64,000 nucleotides of DNA from Streptococcus sp. WB01_FAA12 (GCF_012843315.1 NZ_JABAEX010000001.1:372001-436000); one strand, 5' to 3'; numbered from the stretch's first letter, positions 22,441 through 32,327 are shown. Numbers and translations: made by a program. Notes: generated by a model from the letters alone, not told the origin.

Positions 22441-24918
22441 TGAATTTGTTTTGTCCTCTTTAAAGAATTCTTTGAGGTAAGCATCGAAAACTTCCTCATC
22501 TGAAATGGTGTCTGAAATAAAGCTTCCATTGCTAGTACGTTCTGACAAGTTCAAATCTTGCAATCGACTCTCATAGATTGTTCCCTTGTTAGATTGGACA
22601 AACAAAATTTGGTCGTTTTCTTCTACTTCTGTACTAAAGAGATCACCAACGAAACCTTGCTCTGCAACTGCTCCTGCTAAAAAGACACGGTGCGGTTTGT
22701 TCTTCAACTCACGCAAGACTTGTAGACCTCGTTTGGCACGGCTGGTTGCTGGAATTTCCTCAATAGAAACACGTTTCAAACTTCCACGTTGGGTCAAGAG
22801 GTAGAAGGATGAGGTATTACAGATAAAGGCTGCCTGAAGCCTATCATCTGCTTTCAGGTTCATAGCCTTGACACCTGCTGCCTTGGCACCAACAACTGGT
22901 ACTTCTTCGATATTGAAACGAAGGGCATAACCGTTTTGACTAATCAAGAGAACATCATCTAGTTTAATCGGTGCCACTGCTACAATCTGGTCTGTCTCGT
23001 CTTTGAGTTTAGCGTACTTAACAGACTTCGACTTGTAGGTCCGCCATGGAGAGAATTCTTTGCGTTCTACACGCTTGATTTGACCAAGGCGAGTTGCTGC
23101 AAAGTAGGTTGTCGCATCATCAAACTGATCCACTACTTCTGCATAGAGAATTTCTTCGTTAGTTTCAAAGTTTGTGACAGTTTGGCTCAGATGCTCTCCG
23201 ATATCCTTCCAACGAATATCTGCCAATTCATGGATTGGTCGATAGATGACATTCCCAAGAGTCGTGAACATCAAGAGGTGCTGGGTTGTCTTGGCAGATT
23301 GAACAAAGATTAAACGATCGTCATCACGTTTGCCAATTTCTTCCAGAGTGGAAGCCGCAAAGGAACGAGGACTGGTACGCTTGATGTAACCTGCCTTGGT
23401 CACGCTGACATAGGTATCTTCCTCGGCGATCAAACTAGCTGTATCAATCTCGATGACTTTTGCTGTATCTTCTAAAGAACTCAAACGAGGAGTCGCAAAT
23501 TTTTTCTTGACCTCACGAAGTTCTTTCTTCATGAGATTGTACATAGTCCGCTCGTCACCAATAATCGCCGCCAGCATAGCAATCTTCTCACGCAATTCTG
23601 CTTCTTCTTCTTGCAAGACAACCACGTCTGTATTGGTCAAACGGTAAAGTTGCAAGGTAACGATAGCTTCAGCCTGTTCCTCAGTAAACTCATAGCTGAC
23701 CTTGAGGTTTTCCTTGGCGTCAGCCTTGTTCTCAGAAGCACGGATAAGGGCAATGACTTCGTCCAAAATCGAAATCACGCGAATCAAACCTTCAACGATA
23801 TGAAGACGTTTCTCAGCCTTTTCCTTATCAAAGCGGGAACGTGCCAAAATCACTTCACGACGGTGGGCAATGTAGCTAGACAGGATTGGAACAATTCCAA
23901 CCTGACGAGGTGTGAAATTATCAATTGCTACCATGTTGAAGTTGTAGTTAATTTGTAGGTCGGTGTATTTGAAGAGATAGTTGAGGACAAGCTCCGTATT
24001 GGCGTCTTTCTTGAGCTCAATAGCGATACGAAGACCGTCACGGTCAGACTCATCACGCACCTCAGCAATCCCTGCAACCTTGTTATTGACACGAACATCA
24101 TCGATTTTCTTGACCAGATTGGCCTTATTGATTTCATAAGGAATCTCAGTTATAACGATTTGTTCCTTACCACCTTTTAACTTTTCAATCTCAGTTTTAG
24201 AGCGAACAACCACGCGCCCTTTTCCAGTTTCATAGGCCTTCTTGATTTCATCACGGCCTTGGATGATCCCTCCAGTCGGGAAATCTGGTCCAGGTAAGAA
24301 TTCCATGAGTTTATCCACCTTGGCTGTTGGGTGGTCAATCATGTAGACTGTCGCATCGATAACCTCAGACAAATTATGCGGAGGAATATCGGTGGCATAA
24401 CCAGCCGAAATCCCAGTCGAACCATTGACTAAGAGGTTTGGAAAGGCTGCTGGCAAAACCGTCGGTTCTTTCTCGGTATCGTCAAAGTTCCAAGCAAAGG
24501 GAACTGTCTTTTTCTCTATGTCCTGAAGAAGATAACCAGCAATCTCAGACAAACGTGCCTCGGTATAACGCATTGCCGCAGGCGGATCCCCGTCCATAGA
24601 ACCGTTATTACCGTGCATTTCAACTAGAATCTCACGATTTTTCCAGTCCTGTGACATACGAACCATGGCATCATAGATAGAACTGTCACCGTGTGGGTGG
24701 AAATTCCCCATGATGTTCCCGACAGACTTGGCCGACTTACGGTAGTTCTTGTCAAAAGTATTGCCATCCTTATTCATCGAATAAAGAATGCGACGCTGAA
24801 CCGGCTTCAATCCATCCCGAATGTCTGGCAAAGCCCGATCTTGAATGATGTACTTGGAGTAGCGACCAAATCGCTCTCCCATGATGTCCTCAAGGGACAT
24901 ATTTTGAATGTTAGACAT
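22438..24918 (-). CDS. parC: DNA topoisomerase IV subunit A
   Basis: 826 aa type IIA topoisomerase subunit that decatenates daughter chromosomes with ParE. The catalytic tyrosine is in AAMRYTEARL. The quinolone region reads [13 protein letters not shown] with Ser79 and Asp83, the sensitive residues. Gly52 and Asp91 differ from typical pneumococcal ParC (Ser52, Asn91 as I recall) and are common in viridans streptococci. The gene lies directly upstream of ilvE. It is separated from parE by 3.7 kb of accessory genes. Confidence 0.97.
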   Translation of the reverse strand: MSNIQNMSLEDIMGERFGRYSKYIIQDRALPDIRDGLKPVQRRILYSMNKDGNTFDKNYRKSAKSVGNIMGNFHPHGDSSIYDAMVRMSQDWKNREILVEMHGNNGSMDGDPPAAMRYTEARLSEIAGYLLQDIEKKTVPFAWNFDDTEKEPTVLPAAFPNLLVNGSTGISAGYATDIPPHNLSEVIDATVYMIDHPTAKVDKLMEFLPGPDFPTGGIIQGRDEIKKAYETGKGRVVVRSKTEIEKLKGGKEQIVITEIPYEINKANLVKKIDDVRVNNKVAGIAEVRDESDRDGLRIAIELKKDANTELVLNYLFKYTDLQINYNFNMVAIDNFTPRQVGIVPILSSYIAHRREVILARSRFDKEKAEKRLHIVEGLIRVISILDEVIALIRASENKADAKENLKVSYEFTEEQAEAIVTLQLYRLTNTDVVVLQEEEAELREKIAMLAAIIGDERTMYNLMKKELREVKKKFATPRLSSLEDTAKVIEIDTASLIAEEDTYVSVTKAGYIKRTSPRSFAASTLEEIGKRDDDRLIFVQSAKTTQHLLMFTTLGNVIYRPIHELADIRWKDIGEHLSQTVTNFETNEEILYAEVVDQFDDATTYFAATRLGQIKRVERKEFSPWRTYKSKSVKYAKLKDETDQIVAVAPIKLDDVLLISQNGYALRFNIEEVPVVGAKAAGVKAMNLKADDRLQAAFICNTSSFYLLTQRGSLKRVSIEEIPATSRAKRGLQVLRELKNKPHRVFLAGAVAEQGFVGDLFSTEVEENDQILFVQSNKGTIYESRLQDLNLSERTSNGSFISDTISDEEVFDAYLKEFFKEDKTNS

Positions 24919-24971
24919 AATAATTCTCTTTTTAGTGTTTTTATTGTAAAGTAAATCTATATTTTATAAAT

Positions 24972-25706
24972 TTAACTGTTTCTTTGTAGGTAGTGAGAAA
25001 AGAAGAGCAATCCCACTAATCCTAGAATGAATAAAAGATTAATTTTAATAACAAATAAGCTAAGTAGGGTATTAATTAGGCCGTGAAAAATGGCGCAATA
25101 AAGGATCGACTTAGTCTTTTTGAAAACAGCTGCTAGAAGAATACTGAGATAAATTGCAAATAGACTGAATAATATAAAAGGCATCCTACTTTGAGAACTT
25201 CCAATCACAAACCATAAAGGTACATGCCATATTGCCCAAATACAACCTGTTATCAAACCGGAAATCCAAAAGGAGAATCTAGTTTCCAAAGTTGGTTGCA
25301 AGATGCCTCGCCATCCCAATTCTTCTTCGCCACCATAAACACAGACTGCACTCAAAAAAACAACAAACAAATTTCCTAGTGGAAAAGCCGGATTAAGCTC
25401 CTTAGATGAGAAAACAATGACACCTGTCTGCACGAAAATTAGTAAAAGAAATAACAAAATATATTTCTTTGAGTCTCCTAAGATAAAAGAGACTATGCTT
25501 TTAATGGATTTTTGAGGCAAACAAGAAATGGCTGCAATGGTTGGACCGAAACCTCCTAGTAAATGGAGAAAAACTCCTAGTGGACTTGTTAGACTTAAGA
25601 GGCTCATTTGCGTCAGAAAAGCGAGCAATCCCCAACCAAATCCCCAAGAAATGAGAAAACTAATCAGTAAAAATTTTGTTATCTTATTATTTTGTAAATG
25701 TTTCAT
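24972..25706 (-). CDS. CPBP family intramembrane metalloprotease
   Basis: 244 aa, about seven to eight transmembrane helices. The three CPBP (Abi/Rce1-like) motifs are present: GGEEELGWRGIL (EExxxR), WAIWHVPLWF and IFHGLINTLLS. These histidines and glutamates bind the catalytic metal. In streptococci such proteins sit in bacteriocin immunity and competence-linked loci; no bacteriocin gene is seen here. The ATG at 25706 has GGAGAG upstream at slightly long spacing, and it overlaps the end of the ANT-like gene by 20 bp, so the two form an operon. Confidence 0.8.
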   Translation of the reverse strand: MKHLQNNKITKFLLISFLISWGFGWGLLAFLTQMSLLSLTSPLGVFLHLLGGFGPTIAAISCLPQKSIKSIVSFILGDSKKYILLFLLLIFVQTGVIVFSSKELNPAFPLGNLFVVFLSAVCVYGGEEELGWRGILQPTLETRFSFWISGLITGCIWAIWHVPLWFVIGSSQSRMPFILFSLFAIYLSILLAAVFKKTKSILYCAIFHGLINTLLSLFVIKINLLFILGLVGLLFFSHYLQRNS

Positions 25707-26556
25707 TTGTTTCGAGTCTCTCCTCAGCATACTGAATCATCTTCTCAGCTGCTTCCCTATCATAGTTAAAGCCCATTTTTTTAGCAAGGCTTTGAGCCTC
25801 TTGGTGGAAAAGTTCCATGGTAGCAAATAAAGACTGAGTGACTTTGTCACTACATGAGAAATCAAGCAGATTCGAGAATTCCTTCTCTTTCTCAGCAGAC
25901 AAATAGTTAAAGAGATACTTGTAGTTCTTGCCGATGTCGACAGTCCCCCTATCACTTGCTACCTGCCAGGCTAAGACCTTCAAGAGTTCTTGTTGACATA
26001 TACCGTAGAGATGATCAGTGGCATAGAGAACTTGCTTACGACAAATTCCTTTAACCACGTAGGCTGACACCCACCAAAATTCATTGCAGGCTTTTTCAAA
26101 ATCAATCGGGCTAGCTGGATCCGTCCAGTAACGTTGAGGACTTGTAGTATAGGACTCAAACAAGCCTTTCTCATCTTTCAAAACTGTATAATCGGCCTCA
26201 CTATCCACCCACTCTTGGATGTGGTCTTTGGGGCAAAGGGTCAAATCAATCCGATTGCCATCTTCAAAAAGCATGAGATAGAGACGACGGTTGCCTAGGA
26301 TATTATGCTGCTCAATGATACGTGTTCCAAACTGGTCCAACCAAGAAAAGTCACTCGTCAGATTGTCTAAGTCGTCCACAACATAGACTACATCATAGTC
26401 TTGAAACTCATCTTTTGGCGCTCTTGTATCAGTTCGTGAACCAGACATGGCGACAGCCTCAATTTGTAAAGTTTCAGCAGTCTGTAAAATCAATCTCAGC
26501 ATTTGCGCTTCACTTCTATGTTGTCTGCACATATCTTTTATAGAGTTATTTTTCAT
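25687..26556 (-). CDS. Aminoglycoside 6-adenylyltransferase-like nucleotidyltransferase
   Basis: 289 aa, similar to ANT(6)/AadE streptomycin adenylyltransferases. The nucleotidyltransferase core is visible: AVAMSGSRTDTR followed by the metal-binding DYDVVYVV pair. The C-terminal half has helical segments typical of the family (FEKACNEFWWVSAYVVKGI). The start at 26556 follows GAGGAG. It overlaps the upstream membrane-protein gene by 11 bp. Published work on viridans streptococci describes an ant-like gene between parE and parC, as here. Whether it gives streptomycin resistance is not shown by sequence. Confidence 0.8.
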   Translation of the reverse strand: MKNNSIKDMCRQHRSEAQMLRLILQTAETLQIEAVAMSGSRTDTRAPKDEFQDYDVVYVVDDLDNLTSDFSWLDQFGTRIIEQHNILGNRRLYLMLFEDGNRIDLTLCPKDHIQEWVDSEADYTVLKDEKGLFESYTTSPQRYWTDPASPIDFEKACNEFWWVSAYVVKGICRKQVLYATDHLYGICQQELLKVLAWQVASDRGTVDIGKNYKYLFNYLSAEKEKEFSNLLDFSCSDKVTQSLFATMELFHQEAQSLAKKMGFNYDREAAEKMIQYAEERLETNETFTK

Positions 26557-27073
26557 TGCCGTCTTGCTCCTCTTGTTTTTGGATGCCTCGTATTCTTTTC
26601 TTCTCAAGTTCGCCTATTATCAATTGGATAGTTGAACAAATCCCCAAAACGATTAAAACAAAATAAAACAAATTAATATCGTTTCTATGATATATTTGAA
26701 AGCTTCTCCATAATACAAAAGTATTTACTAATGAAAGAAGGAAAAGTAAAATAGCATTGAATAGGAGTGTTATAGCGAACTTACTCTTAAAATACCTATA
26801 ATGTTTTCCAATCCGATAGAGAGTATATAGTGAAAAAACAATCATCAAAGGTGTGAAGGCAAGTGCATAAAATAAGATAAACCCTATTCCTGAGTATGGT
26901 TTACTTTCCATTGGTAGATCTAATAGACAGATACAAATAGTGAGGATGTTCAATATAAACAAAGATACTGTGCGAGCACACTCTTTTCTACCTTTATTGG
27001 TCATTAAGTCATATATAATTCCAAAAATGGCTAGGAGAACAAGGAAAAAAGGTATCATTAATAACGTAATCAA
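26546..27073 (-). CDS. Hypothetical four-helix membrane protein
   Basis: 175 aa with four hydrophobic helices and a charged C-terminal tail (EKKRIRGIQKQEEQDGNEK). I do not recognise the family. The start is TTG at 27073, chosen because GGAGG lies seven bases before it; the next ATG is poorly placed. It is the first gene of a three-gene overlapping operon with the ANT-like enzyme and the CPBP protease. Confidence 0.6.
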   Translation of the reverse strand: MITLLMIPFFLVLLAIFGIIYDLMTNKGRKECARTVSLFILNILTICICLLDLPMESKPYSGIGFILFYALAFTPLMIVFSLYTLYRIGKHYRYFKSKFAITLLFNAILLFLLSLVNTFVLWRSFQIYHRNDINLFYFVLIVLGICSTIQLIIGELEKKRIRGIQKQEEQDGNEK

Positions 27074-27204
27074 TACTGCACCTCCAATAGTTTTAGCGAT
27101 TATGTACAGCTTTAAAACTGCTCATCAGAAAAACAATCGTTCATCTTTTGTTCAAAAACTCTCGCTCGTTTTTCTGCCAAATAGAATTTACTCCAAAACG
27201 CTCC

Positions 27205-27262
27205 GTCAGAAATTCTGGTGACCTCACTTTAGCCCTAGTGAGCTTGTCAGAAATTCTGGTGA
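27205..27262. repeat. 17 bp direct repeat flanking a hairpin
   Basis: GTCAGAAATTCTGGTGA occurs at 27205-27221 and again at 27246-27262. Between the copies lies an inverted repeat CTCACT / AGTGAG (27223-27242). The unit sits at the junction between the ANT operon and the SEC-C gene. Confidence 0.6.
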
Positions 27263-27295
27263 TTTGAAATTTGATGAGTCCAATCTATCCGTTTT

Positions 27296-28543
27296 TTAAA
27301 ACAAATCGATTGTTTCCAGTATATTATACACAGTATTGCGTACTTCCTCGTTCTGTTCTCCTTTGACTTGACATAATAGAATATTTGCTTTTAGAAGCCA
27401 TTCATATTGGCTGTTTTTTAAAAGTTTACCTTTTTCATTAAAAAAACAAATTTCTTTATCTCTCAATTCATCAATAATATCAGGAGAAATTATAATATTT
27501 TCTGAACTATCAAAAATGTAATATTTTATAATATTTTCAAAAGAAGCAGTATCTTTTTCGTTCTTATAACCATCATACTTATCATTAAGTAACTTCAGCA
27601 ATTTATCTTTCAAATAATCATTTTCTTCGTTTGGTACAACACAATAAAAATATGCTGGAAAATCTCTATTTTGTGGGATTAAACCAAAACTGCAGCCTAA
27701 ATGATTCATAACTCCAGTATCGTTATAAGAAAACTCTGTACAGCCGGCACCACACCACTGAATATCGTTTTTCAATTTATAACCGTATACTTTAAAATGT
27801 TCATCAATTTTAGCATCACTTGGTAGAGTATGATTCATTACTTGATCAAATTTAATCTTTAATACATCTAAATTTGTTATATTTGTTTTAGTATTTGCAA
27901 TTTTTGTTGCATTAGCATAAATGGAATTTCTTTTATTTCTTGTATCTGAAGAAAGTGATTTGCCTACTCCTTTTTCTGAGGCAATCACATCATGGTAATC
28001 TATCAAGGCATATTTTTCTTTAGAAAAATGGTATAAAAAGAAACGATAAGCATATAAAAATATATATTGTTTTTCGGTAGGAATGGGTTTAAAAGTTTCT
28101 ATTGGCGAAAAAATCTGATTGTCATGTTCTTCACAAAAAAGTGGCATAGTTCCAGCATCATTTATATTGACTTCATAAAATAATTCACTATATGATCTAG
28201 GATTTTGTAGATTACTAACAATATTTTTTATATCGGTCGAAAAAACCGAATATCCATTATCAGTTTTTCTTGCAATCTGCTTTTCTAATATATTTCTAGG
28301 AAAAGTGTGTGATTTAATCGGTTTTCTATCACAGTTGGAATACAGGCACTCTTTTCCTTTAGAATCGAAAAGTTGCTTGACTCTATTCCTATCGTGGGAT
28401 TGAAGTTGTTTTCTCTCACTTTCTGAAATATCACGAAGATTATTTCGTTTCATTTGTTTTCGTAACTTCTCTATTTTTAAATGGCAATGTTTGTATTTTT
28501 TGCCTGAATTGCATGGACATTTATCGTTTCTACCGATAGACAC
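27296..28543 (-). CDS. SEC-C motif protein with a second Cys/His zinc-binding region, unknown function
   Basis: 415 aa. The N-terminus is a complete SEC-C zinc motif (GRNDKCPCNSGKKYKHCH, residues 4-21). A second putative metal site follows: C66 and C71 with the pattern SHTFPRN around residue 80, and later an FCEEHDNQIFSPIE segment. This C-x4-C...SH...FCxxHD arrangement is known to me from orphan genes in mobile regions; I know of no assigned function, and an HNH-like fold is only a guess. The rest is rich in K, N and I. Base composition is markedly more AT-rich than its neighbours, suggesting transfer. The start is GTG behind AGGTGGAG. Confidence 0.65.
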   Translation of the reverse strand: MSIGRNDKCPCNSGKKYKHCHLKIEKLRKQMKRNNLRDISESERKQLQSHDRNRVKQLFDSKGKECLYSNCDRKPIKSHTFPRNILEKQIARKTDNGYSVFSTDIKNIVSNLQNPRSYSELFYEVNINDAGTMPLFCEEHDNQIFSPIETFKPIPTEKQYIFLYAYRFFLYHFSKEKYALIDYHDVIASEKGVGKSLSSDTRNKRNSIYANATKIANTKTNITNLDVLKIKFDQVMNHTLPSDAKIDEHFKVYGYKLKNDIQWCGAGCTEFSYNDTGVMNHLGCSFGLIPQNRDFPAYFYCVVPNEENDYLKDKLLKLLNDKYDGYKNEKDTASFENIIKYYIFDSSENIIISPDIIDELRDKEICFFNEKGKLLKNSQYEWLLKANILLCQVKGEQNEEVRNTVYNILETIDLF

Positions 28544-28595
28544 CTCTCCACCTCCTTTCTATAATGTATATTTATTTTTTTATTGCAGCACACTC

Positions 28596-30545
28596 CTAAA
28601 ACACCATCTCCCCACTCTCCTCAAGAGTAAACTTAACATTATCCTCAATCCACTTACGGCGTGGTTCGACCTTGTCTCCCATGAGGACATTGACGCGGCG
28701 TTCTGCGCGGGCCAGGTCTTCAATCGTGACACGGATGAGGGTACGCGTTTCTGGATTCATAGTTGTTTCCCAGAGCTGGTCCGCATTCATCTCACCAAGC
28801 CCCTTATAGCGTTGGAGGGTAGCGCCTTTGCCGAATTGCTTGCGGAGTTCTTCTAGCTCTCCGTCCGTCCAAGCGTAGGCCACTTCTTCTTTCTTGCCTT
28901 TTCCTTTGGACATCTTGTAAAGAGGCGGAAGGGCGATATAGACATGTCCTGCTTCAACTAGCGGACGCATATAGCGATAAAAGAAGGTTAAAAGGAGAGT
29001 TTGAATGTGGGCACCGTCTGTATCCGCATCGGTCATGATAATGATCTTGTCATAGTTGGCATCCTCAATAGAGAAGTCTGCTCCGACACCCGCGCCGATG
29101 GTATAAATCATGGTGTTGATTTCCTCATTTTTGAGGATATCTGCCATCTTGGCCTTGGCTGTATTGATGACCTTACCACGAAGAGGCAATATAGCCTGGA
29201 ATTTACGGTCACGACCTTGTTTGGCAGATCCACCGGCAGAGTCTCCCTCGACCAGGTAGAGTTCATTTTTTGTAGGGTTTTTAGACTGGGCTGGCGTTAA
29301 TTTCCCCGACAACAAGCCCTTATCTTTTTTATTTTTCTTGCCATTTCTGCTCTCATCTCGCGCTTTTCGGGCTGCTTCACGCGCATCACGCGCCTTGATG
29401 GCCTTGCGAATGAGATTTGAAGCCAGCTCCCCATTTTCCATGAGGAAGAAAGTTAATTTTTCAGCAACAATACTATCCACAATCGGGCGAGCCAGTGGAC
29501 TGCCTAGTTTGTCCTTGGTCTGACCTTCAAACTGGAGGTGTTCTTCAGGAACTAGGATAGAAAGAACGGCCGCTAGTCCCTCACGATAGTCTGAACCTTC
29601 AAGGTTTTTATCTTTTTCCTTGAGAAGTCCTGTCTTACGGGCGTAGTCATTCATGACCTTAGTGATAGCAGACTTGAGTCCCGTCTCATGGGTTCCACCG
29701 TCTTTGGTACGGACATTATTGACAAAGGATAGAATGTTATCTGAGAATCCATCATTGTACTGGAGGGCTACTTCCACTTGGAAGCCATTGTCTTCGCCTT
29801 CGAAGTAAAGAACTGGTGTCAAGGTTTCCTTGTCTTCATTCAGATAGGAAACAAAGTCCTGAACTCCATTTTCATAGTGAAACTCGATTGCTTCGTCTGT
29901 TCGTTTGTCTGTCAAGGACAAGGTCACATTTTTTAAGAGAAATGCTGACTCATTGAGGCGTTCTGAAATGGTGTTATACTTGAAGTCTGTCGTAGAAAAG
30001 ATAGTCGCATCAGGCATGAAGGTAACCTTAGTACCTGTCTTAGACTTGGGTGCTGTACCAATTTTCTTCAAGGTTGTGACGGGTTTCCCACCGTTTTCAA
30101 AACGCTGTCTATAGACTGCACCATCACGGGTAATTTCAACTTCCAACCAGCTTGATAGGGCATTAACGACCGAAGAGCCCACTCCGTGAAGACCACCAGA
30201 TGTTTTGTAGCCACCTTGACCGAATTTCCCTCCGGCGTGGAGAATGGTAAAGATAACCTCAACGGTTGGAATTCCCATGGCGTGCATCCCAGTCGGCATC
30301 CCTCGACCATGATCCTCTACTGTTAAACTGCCGTCTTTATTGATGGTCACATCAATGCGATCACCAAAGCCAGACAAGGCTTCATCGACTGCATTGTCCA
30401 CGATTTCCCAGACTAGGTGATGGAGACCCGCACCGTCAGTTGATCCGATGTACATCCCCGGACGTTTACGAACCGCATCCAACCCTTCTAGTACCTGAAT
30501 GGCATCATCATTGTAGTTATTAATATTGATTTCCTTTTTTGACAC
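28596..30545 (-). CDS. parE: DNA topoisomerase IV subunit B
   Basis: 649 aa ATPase subunit of topoisomerase IV. GHKL ATPase motifs are [14 protein letters not shown] and [14 protein letters not shown]; the TOPRIM motifs are [17 protein letters not shown] and [10 protein letters not shown]. The start is GTG at 30545 with AGGAGG six bases upstream. Normal family length. It is divergent from plsY. Confidence 0.97.
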   Translation of the reverse strand: MSKKEININNYNDDAIQVLEGLDAVRKRPGMYIGSTDGAGLHHLVWEIVDNAVDEALSGFGDRIDVTINKDGSLTVEDHGRGMPTGMHAMGIPTVEVIFTILHAGGKFGQGGYKTSGGLHGVGSSVVNALSSWLEVEITRDGAVYRQRFENGGKPVTTLKKIGTAPKSKTGTKVTFMPDATIFSTTDFKYNTISERLNESAFLLKNVTLSLTDKRTDEAIEFHYENGVQDFVSYLNEDKETLTPVLYFEGEDNGFQVEVALQYNDGFSDNILSFVNNVRTKDGGTHETGLKSAITKVMNDYARKTGLLKEKDKNLEGSDYREGLAAVLSILVPEEHLQFEGQTKDKLGSPLARPIVDSIVAEKLTFFLMENGELASNLIRKAIKARDAREAARKARDESRNGKKNKKDKGLLSGKLTPAQSKNPTKNELYLVEGDSAGGSAKQGRDRKFQAILPLRGKVINTAKAKMADILKNEEINTMIYTIGAGVGADFSIEDANYDKIIIMTDADTDGAHIQTLLLTFFYRYMRPLVEAGHVYIALPPLYKMSKGKGKKEEVAYAWTDGELEELRKQFGKGATLQRYKGLGEMNADQLWETTMNPETRTLIRVTIEDLARAERRVNVLMGDKVEPRRKWIEDNVKFTLEESGEMVF

Positions 30546-30665
30546 AAGGAACCTCCTATTTGTTCATCTTTACTATTTTACAGGTTTTCTAGGTATTTTG
30601 CAAAATTTTTCCCATTCAGCTGTCACAATTTCACAAGATATTCTCAGCCTTTCTACACCATTTCA

Positions 30666-30674
30666 TGGTATAAT
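30666..30674 (+). promoter_or_regulatory. Extended -10 giving a leaderless plsY mRNA
   Basis: TG-G-TATAAT followed by AGACAC and ATGATG. No Shine-Dalgarno lies between. Transcription is expected to begin at or next to the A of the ATG. Confidence 0.6.
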
Positions 30675-30680
30675 AGACAC

Positions 30681-31322
30681 ATGATGACATTTGTATTATT
30701 AATACTAGCTTATTTGCTAGGTTCGATTCCGTCTGGTCTATGGATTGGACAAGTTTTCTTTCAGACAAATCTGCGCGAACACGGTTCTGGAAATACTGGA
30801 ACGACCAATACTTTCCGAATTTTAGGTAAGAAAGCAGGTATGGCAACCTTTGTGATTGACTTCTTTAAAGGAACATTGGCAACTCTCCTTCCTATTCTTT
30901 TCCACCTACAAGGTGTATCACCTCTCGTCTTTGGTCTTTTGGCCGTAATTGGACATACCTTTCCTATCTTTGCAGGATTTAAAGGGGGCAAGGCTGTCGC
31001 AACCAGTGCTGGGGTTGTTTTCGGATTTGCGCCTGTTTTCTGCCTCTACCTAGCAGTCGTTTTCTTTGGAACTCTCTATCTAGGTAGTATGATTTCCCTA
31101 TCTAGCGTTGTTGCTTCTATTGCTGCTGTAATTGGAGTTCTCCTATTTCCACTATTTGGTTTTATCCTGAGCAGCTATGACCCTCTTTTTATCGCTATTA
31201 TCTTAGCACTTGCTAGCTTGATTATCATTCGTCACAAGGATAATATCACACGCATCAAAAATAAAACTGAAAATCTCGTCCCTTGGGGATTAAACCTAAC
31301 TCATCAAAATCCTAAAAAATAA
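30681..31322 (+). CDS. plsY: Acyl-phosphate:glycerol-3-phosphate acyltransferase PlsY
   Basis: 213 aa integral membrane enzyme that acylates sn-glycerol-3-phosphate at position 1 using acyl-phosphate, the first step of phospholipid synthesis in Firmicutes. The three conserved cytoplasmic motifs are present: [26 protein letters not shown] and [21 protein letters not shown]. It starts directly at the predicted transcription start, without a ribosome-binding site. Divergent from parE. Confidence 0.95.
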   Translation: MMTFVLLILAYLLGSIPSGLWIGQVFFQTNLREHGSGNTGTTNTFRILGKKAGMATFVIDFFKGTLATLLPILFHLQGVSPLVFGLLAVIGHTFPIFAGFKGGKAVATSAGVVFGFAPVFCLYLAVVFFGTLYLGSMISLSSVVASIAAVIGVLLFPLFGFILSSYDPLFIAIILALASLIIIRHKDNITRIKNKTENLVPWGLNLTHQNPKK

Positions 31323-31349
31323 AACGCCAGTTTGAACTGACGTTTTTTG
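31319..31349. terminator. Terminator between plsY and nupC
   Basis: AAAACGCCAG / CTGACGTTTT stem with a T run on the plus strand, between convergent genes. Confidence 0.75.
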
Positions 31350-31368
31350 TATGCTATTAATAAGCCTG

Positions 31369-32325
31369 TTATTTTGACTTGATATAGTTGATACCATCTG
31401 CCTTAGGTGCAACAGCTTTTCCAAAGAAGGCTGCCAAGACAATAACTGTCAAAACATAAGGCGCAATTTGAAGGTATACCGCAGGTACTCCTTGCAAGAA
31501 AGGAAGCTGGGAACCAATAACGGCCAAACTTTGAGAGAGTCCGAAGAAGAGACTTGAAAGCATAGCTCCGATTGGATTCCATTTACCAAAAATCATAGCG
31601 GCAAGAGCGATGAATCCAGGTCCTACAATGGTTGTCACTGAGAAGTTGACTGAGATTGATTGGGCGTAGATAGCTCCACCAATTCCGCCAAGGAAACCAG
31701 AAATGATAACTCCAAAATATCTCATCTTGTAAACATTGATCCCCAAGGTATCCGCTGCTTGAGGGTGTTCACCGACAGAGCGAAGACGAAGACCAAAGCG
31801 GGTCTTGAAGAGGATAAACCAAGCAAGGAATGAGAAGGCAATGGCTAAGTAACCAAGCAGACTAGTTGACTTGAAAAAGATATCGCCGATTACTGGGATA
31901 TTTGCCAAAACTGGGAAATCAAAGCGTCCAAAAGTTTGGCTCAAATTGTCGGTTTGTCCTTTGTTATAAAGAACTTTGACCAAAAAGACTGCTAAAGCTG
32001 GTGCCATCAAGTTCAACACTGTTCCACTGACAACATGGTCCGCACGGAAGTGAACGGTCGCAGCTGCGTGGATAATTGAGAAAATTGCTCCCACAATTCC
32101 TCCGACCAATAAGGCAAGCCAAGGAGTTGCTGATCCAAGTTGTTCTGCAAATTCAAGGTTGAAGACTACCCCAGAAAAGGCACCCATAACCATAATTCCC
32201 TCAAGACCGACATTGACTACCCCTCCACGTTCAGAGAAGACCCCACCAATACTCGTAAAGACAAGAGGTGCTGAGTAGATCAACATAGAGGATACCAAGA
32301 GGGTTAGCATTGTTGTAATAGACAT
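31369..32325 (-). CDS. nupC: Nucleoside ABC transporter permease (NupC-like)
   Basis: 318 aa, about eight to nine transmembrane helices, of the RbsC/BPD-transport-2 type permease family. Its segment GVFSERGGVVNVGLEGIMVMGAF is the hallmark of permeases that work with BMP-type binding proteins. It lies 2 bp from the other permease, the last gene of the nucleoside uptake operon. With NupB it forms the membrane channel. Confidence 0.9.
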   Translation of the reverse strand: MSITTMLTLLVSSMLIYSAPLVFTSIGGVFSERGGVVNVGLEGIMVMGAFSGVVFNLEFAEQLGSATPWLALLVGGIVGAIFSIIHAAATVHFRADHVVSGTVLNLMAPALAVFLVKVLYNKGQTDNLSQTFGRFDFPVLANIPVIGDIFFKSTSLLGYLAIAFSFLAWFILFKTRFGLRLRSVGEHPQAADTLGINVYKMRYFGVIISGFLGGIGGAIYAQSISVNFSVTTIVGPGFIALAAMIFGKWNPIGAMLSSLFFGLSQSLAVIGSQLPFLQGVPAVYLQIAPYVLTVIVLAAFFGKAVAPKADGINYIKSK

Positions 32326-32327
32326 CT

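Noticed and set aside
28491-28856. 121-codon plus-strand frame at the parE/SEC-C junction
   Set aside because: It runs antisense through two genes and lacks a start signal.
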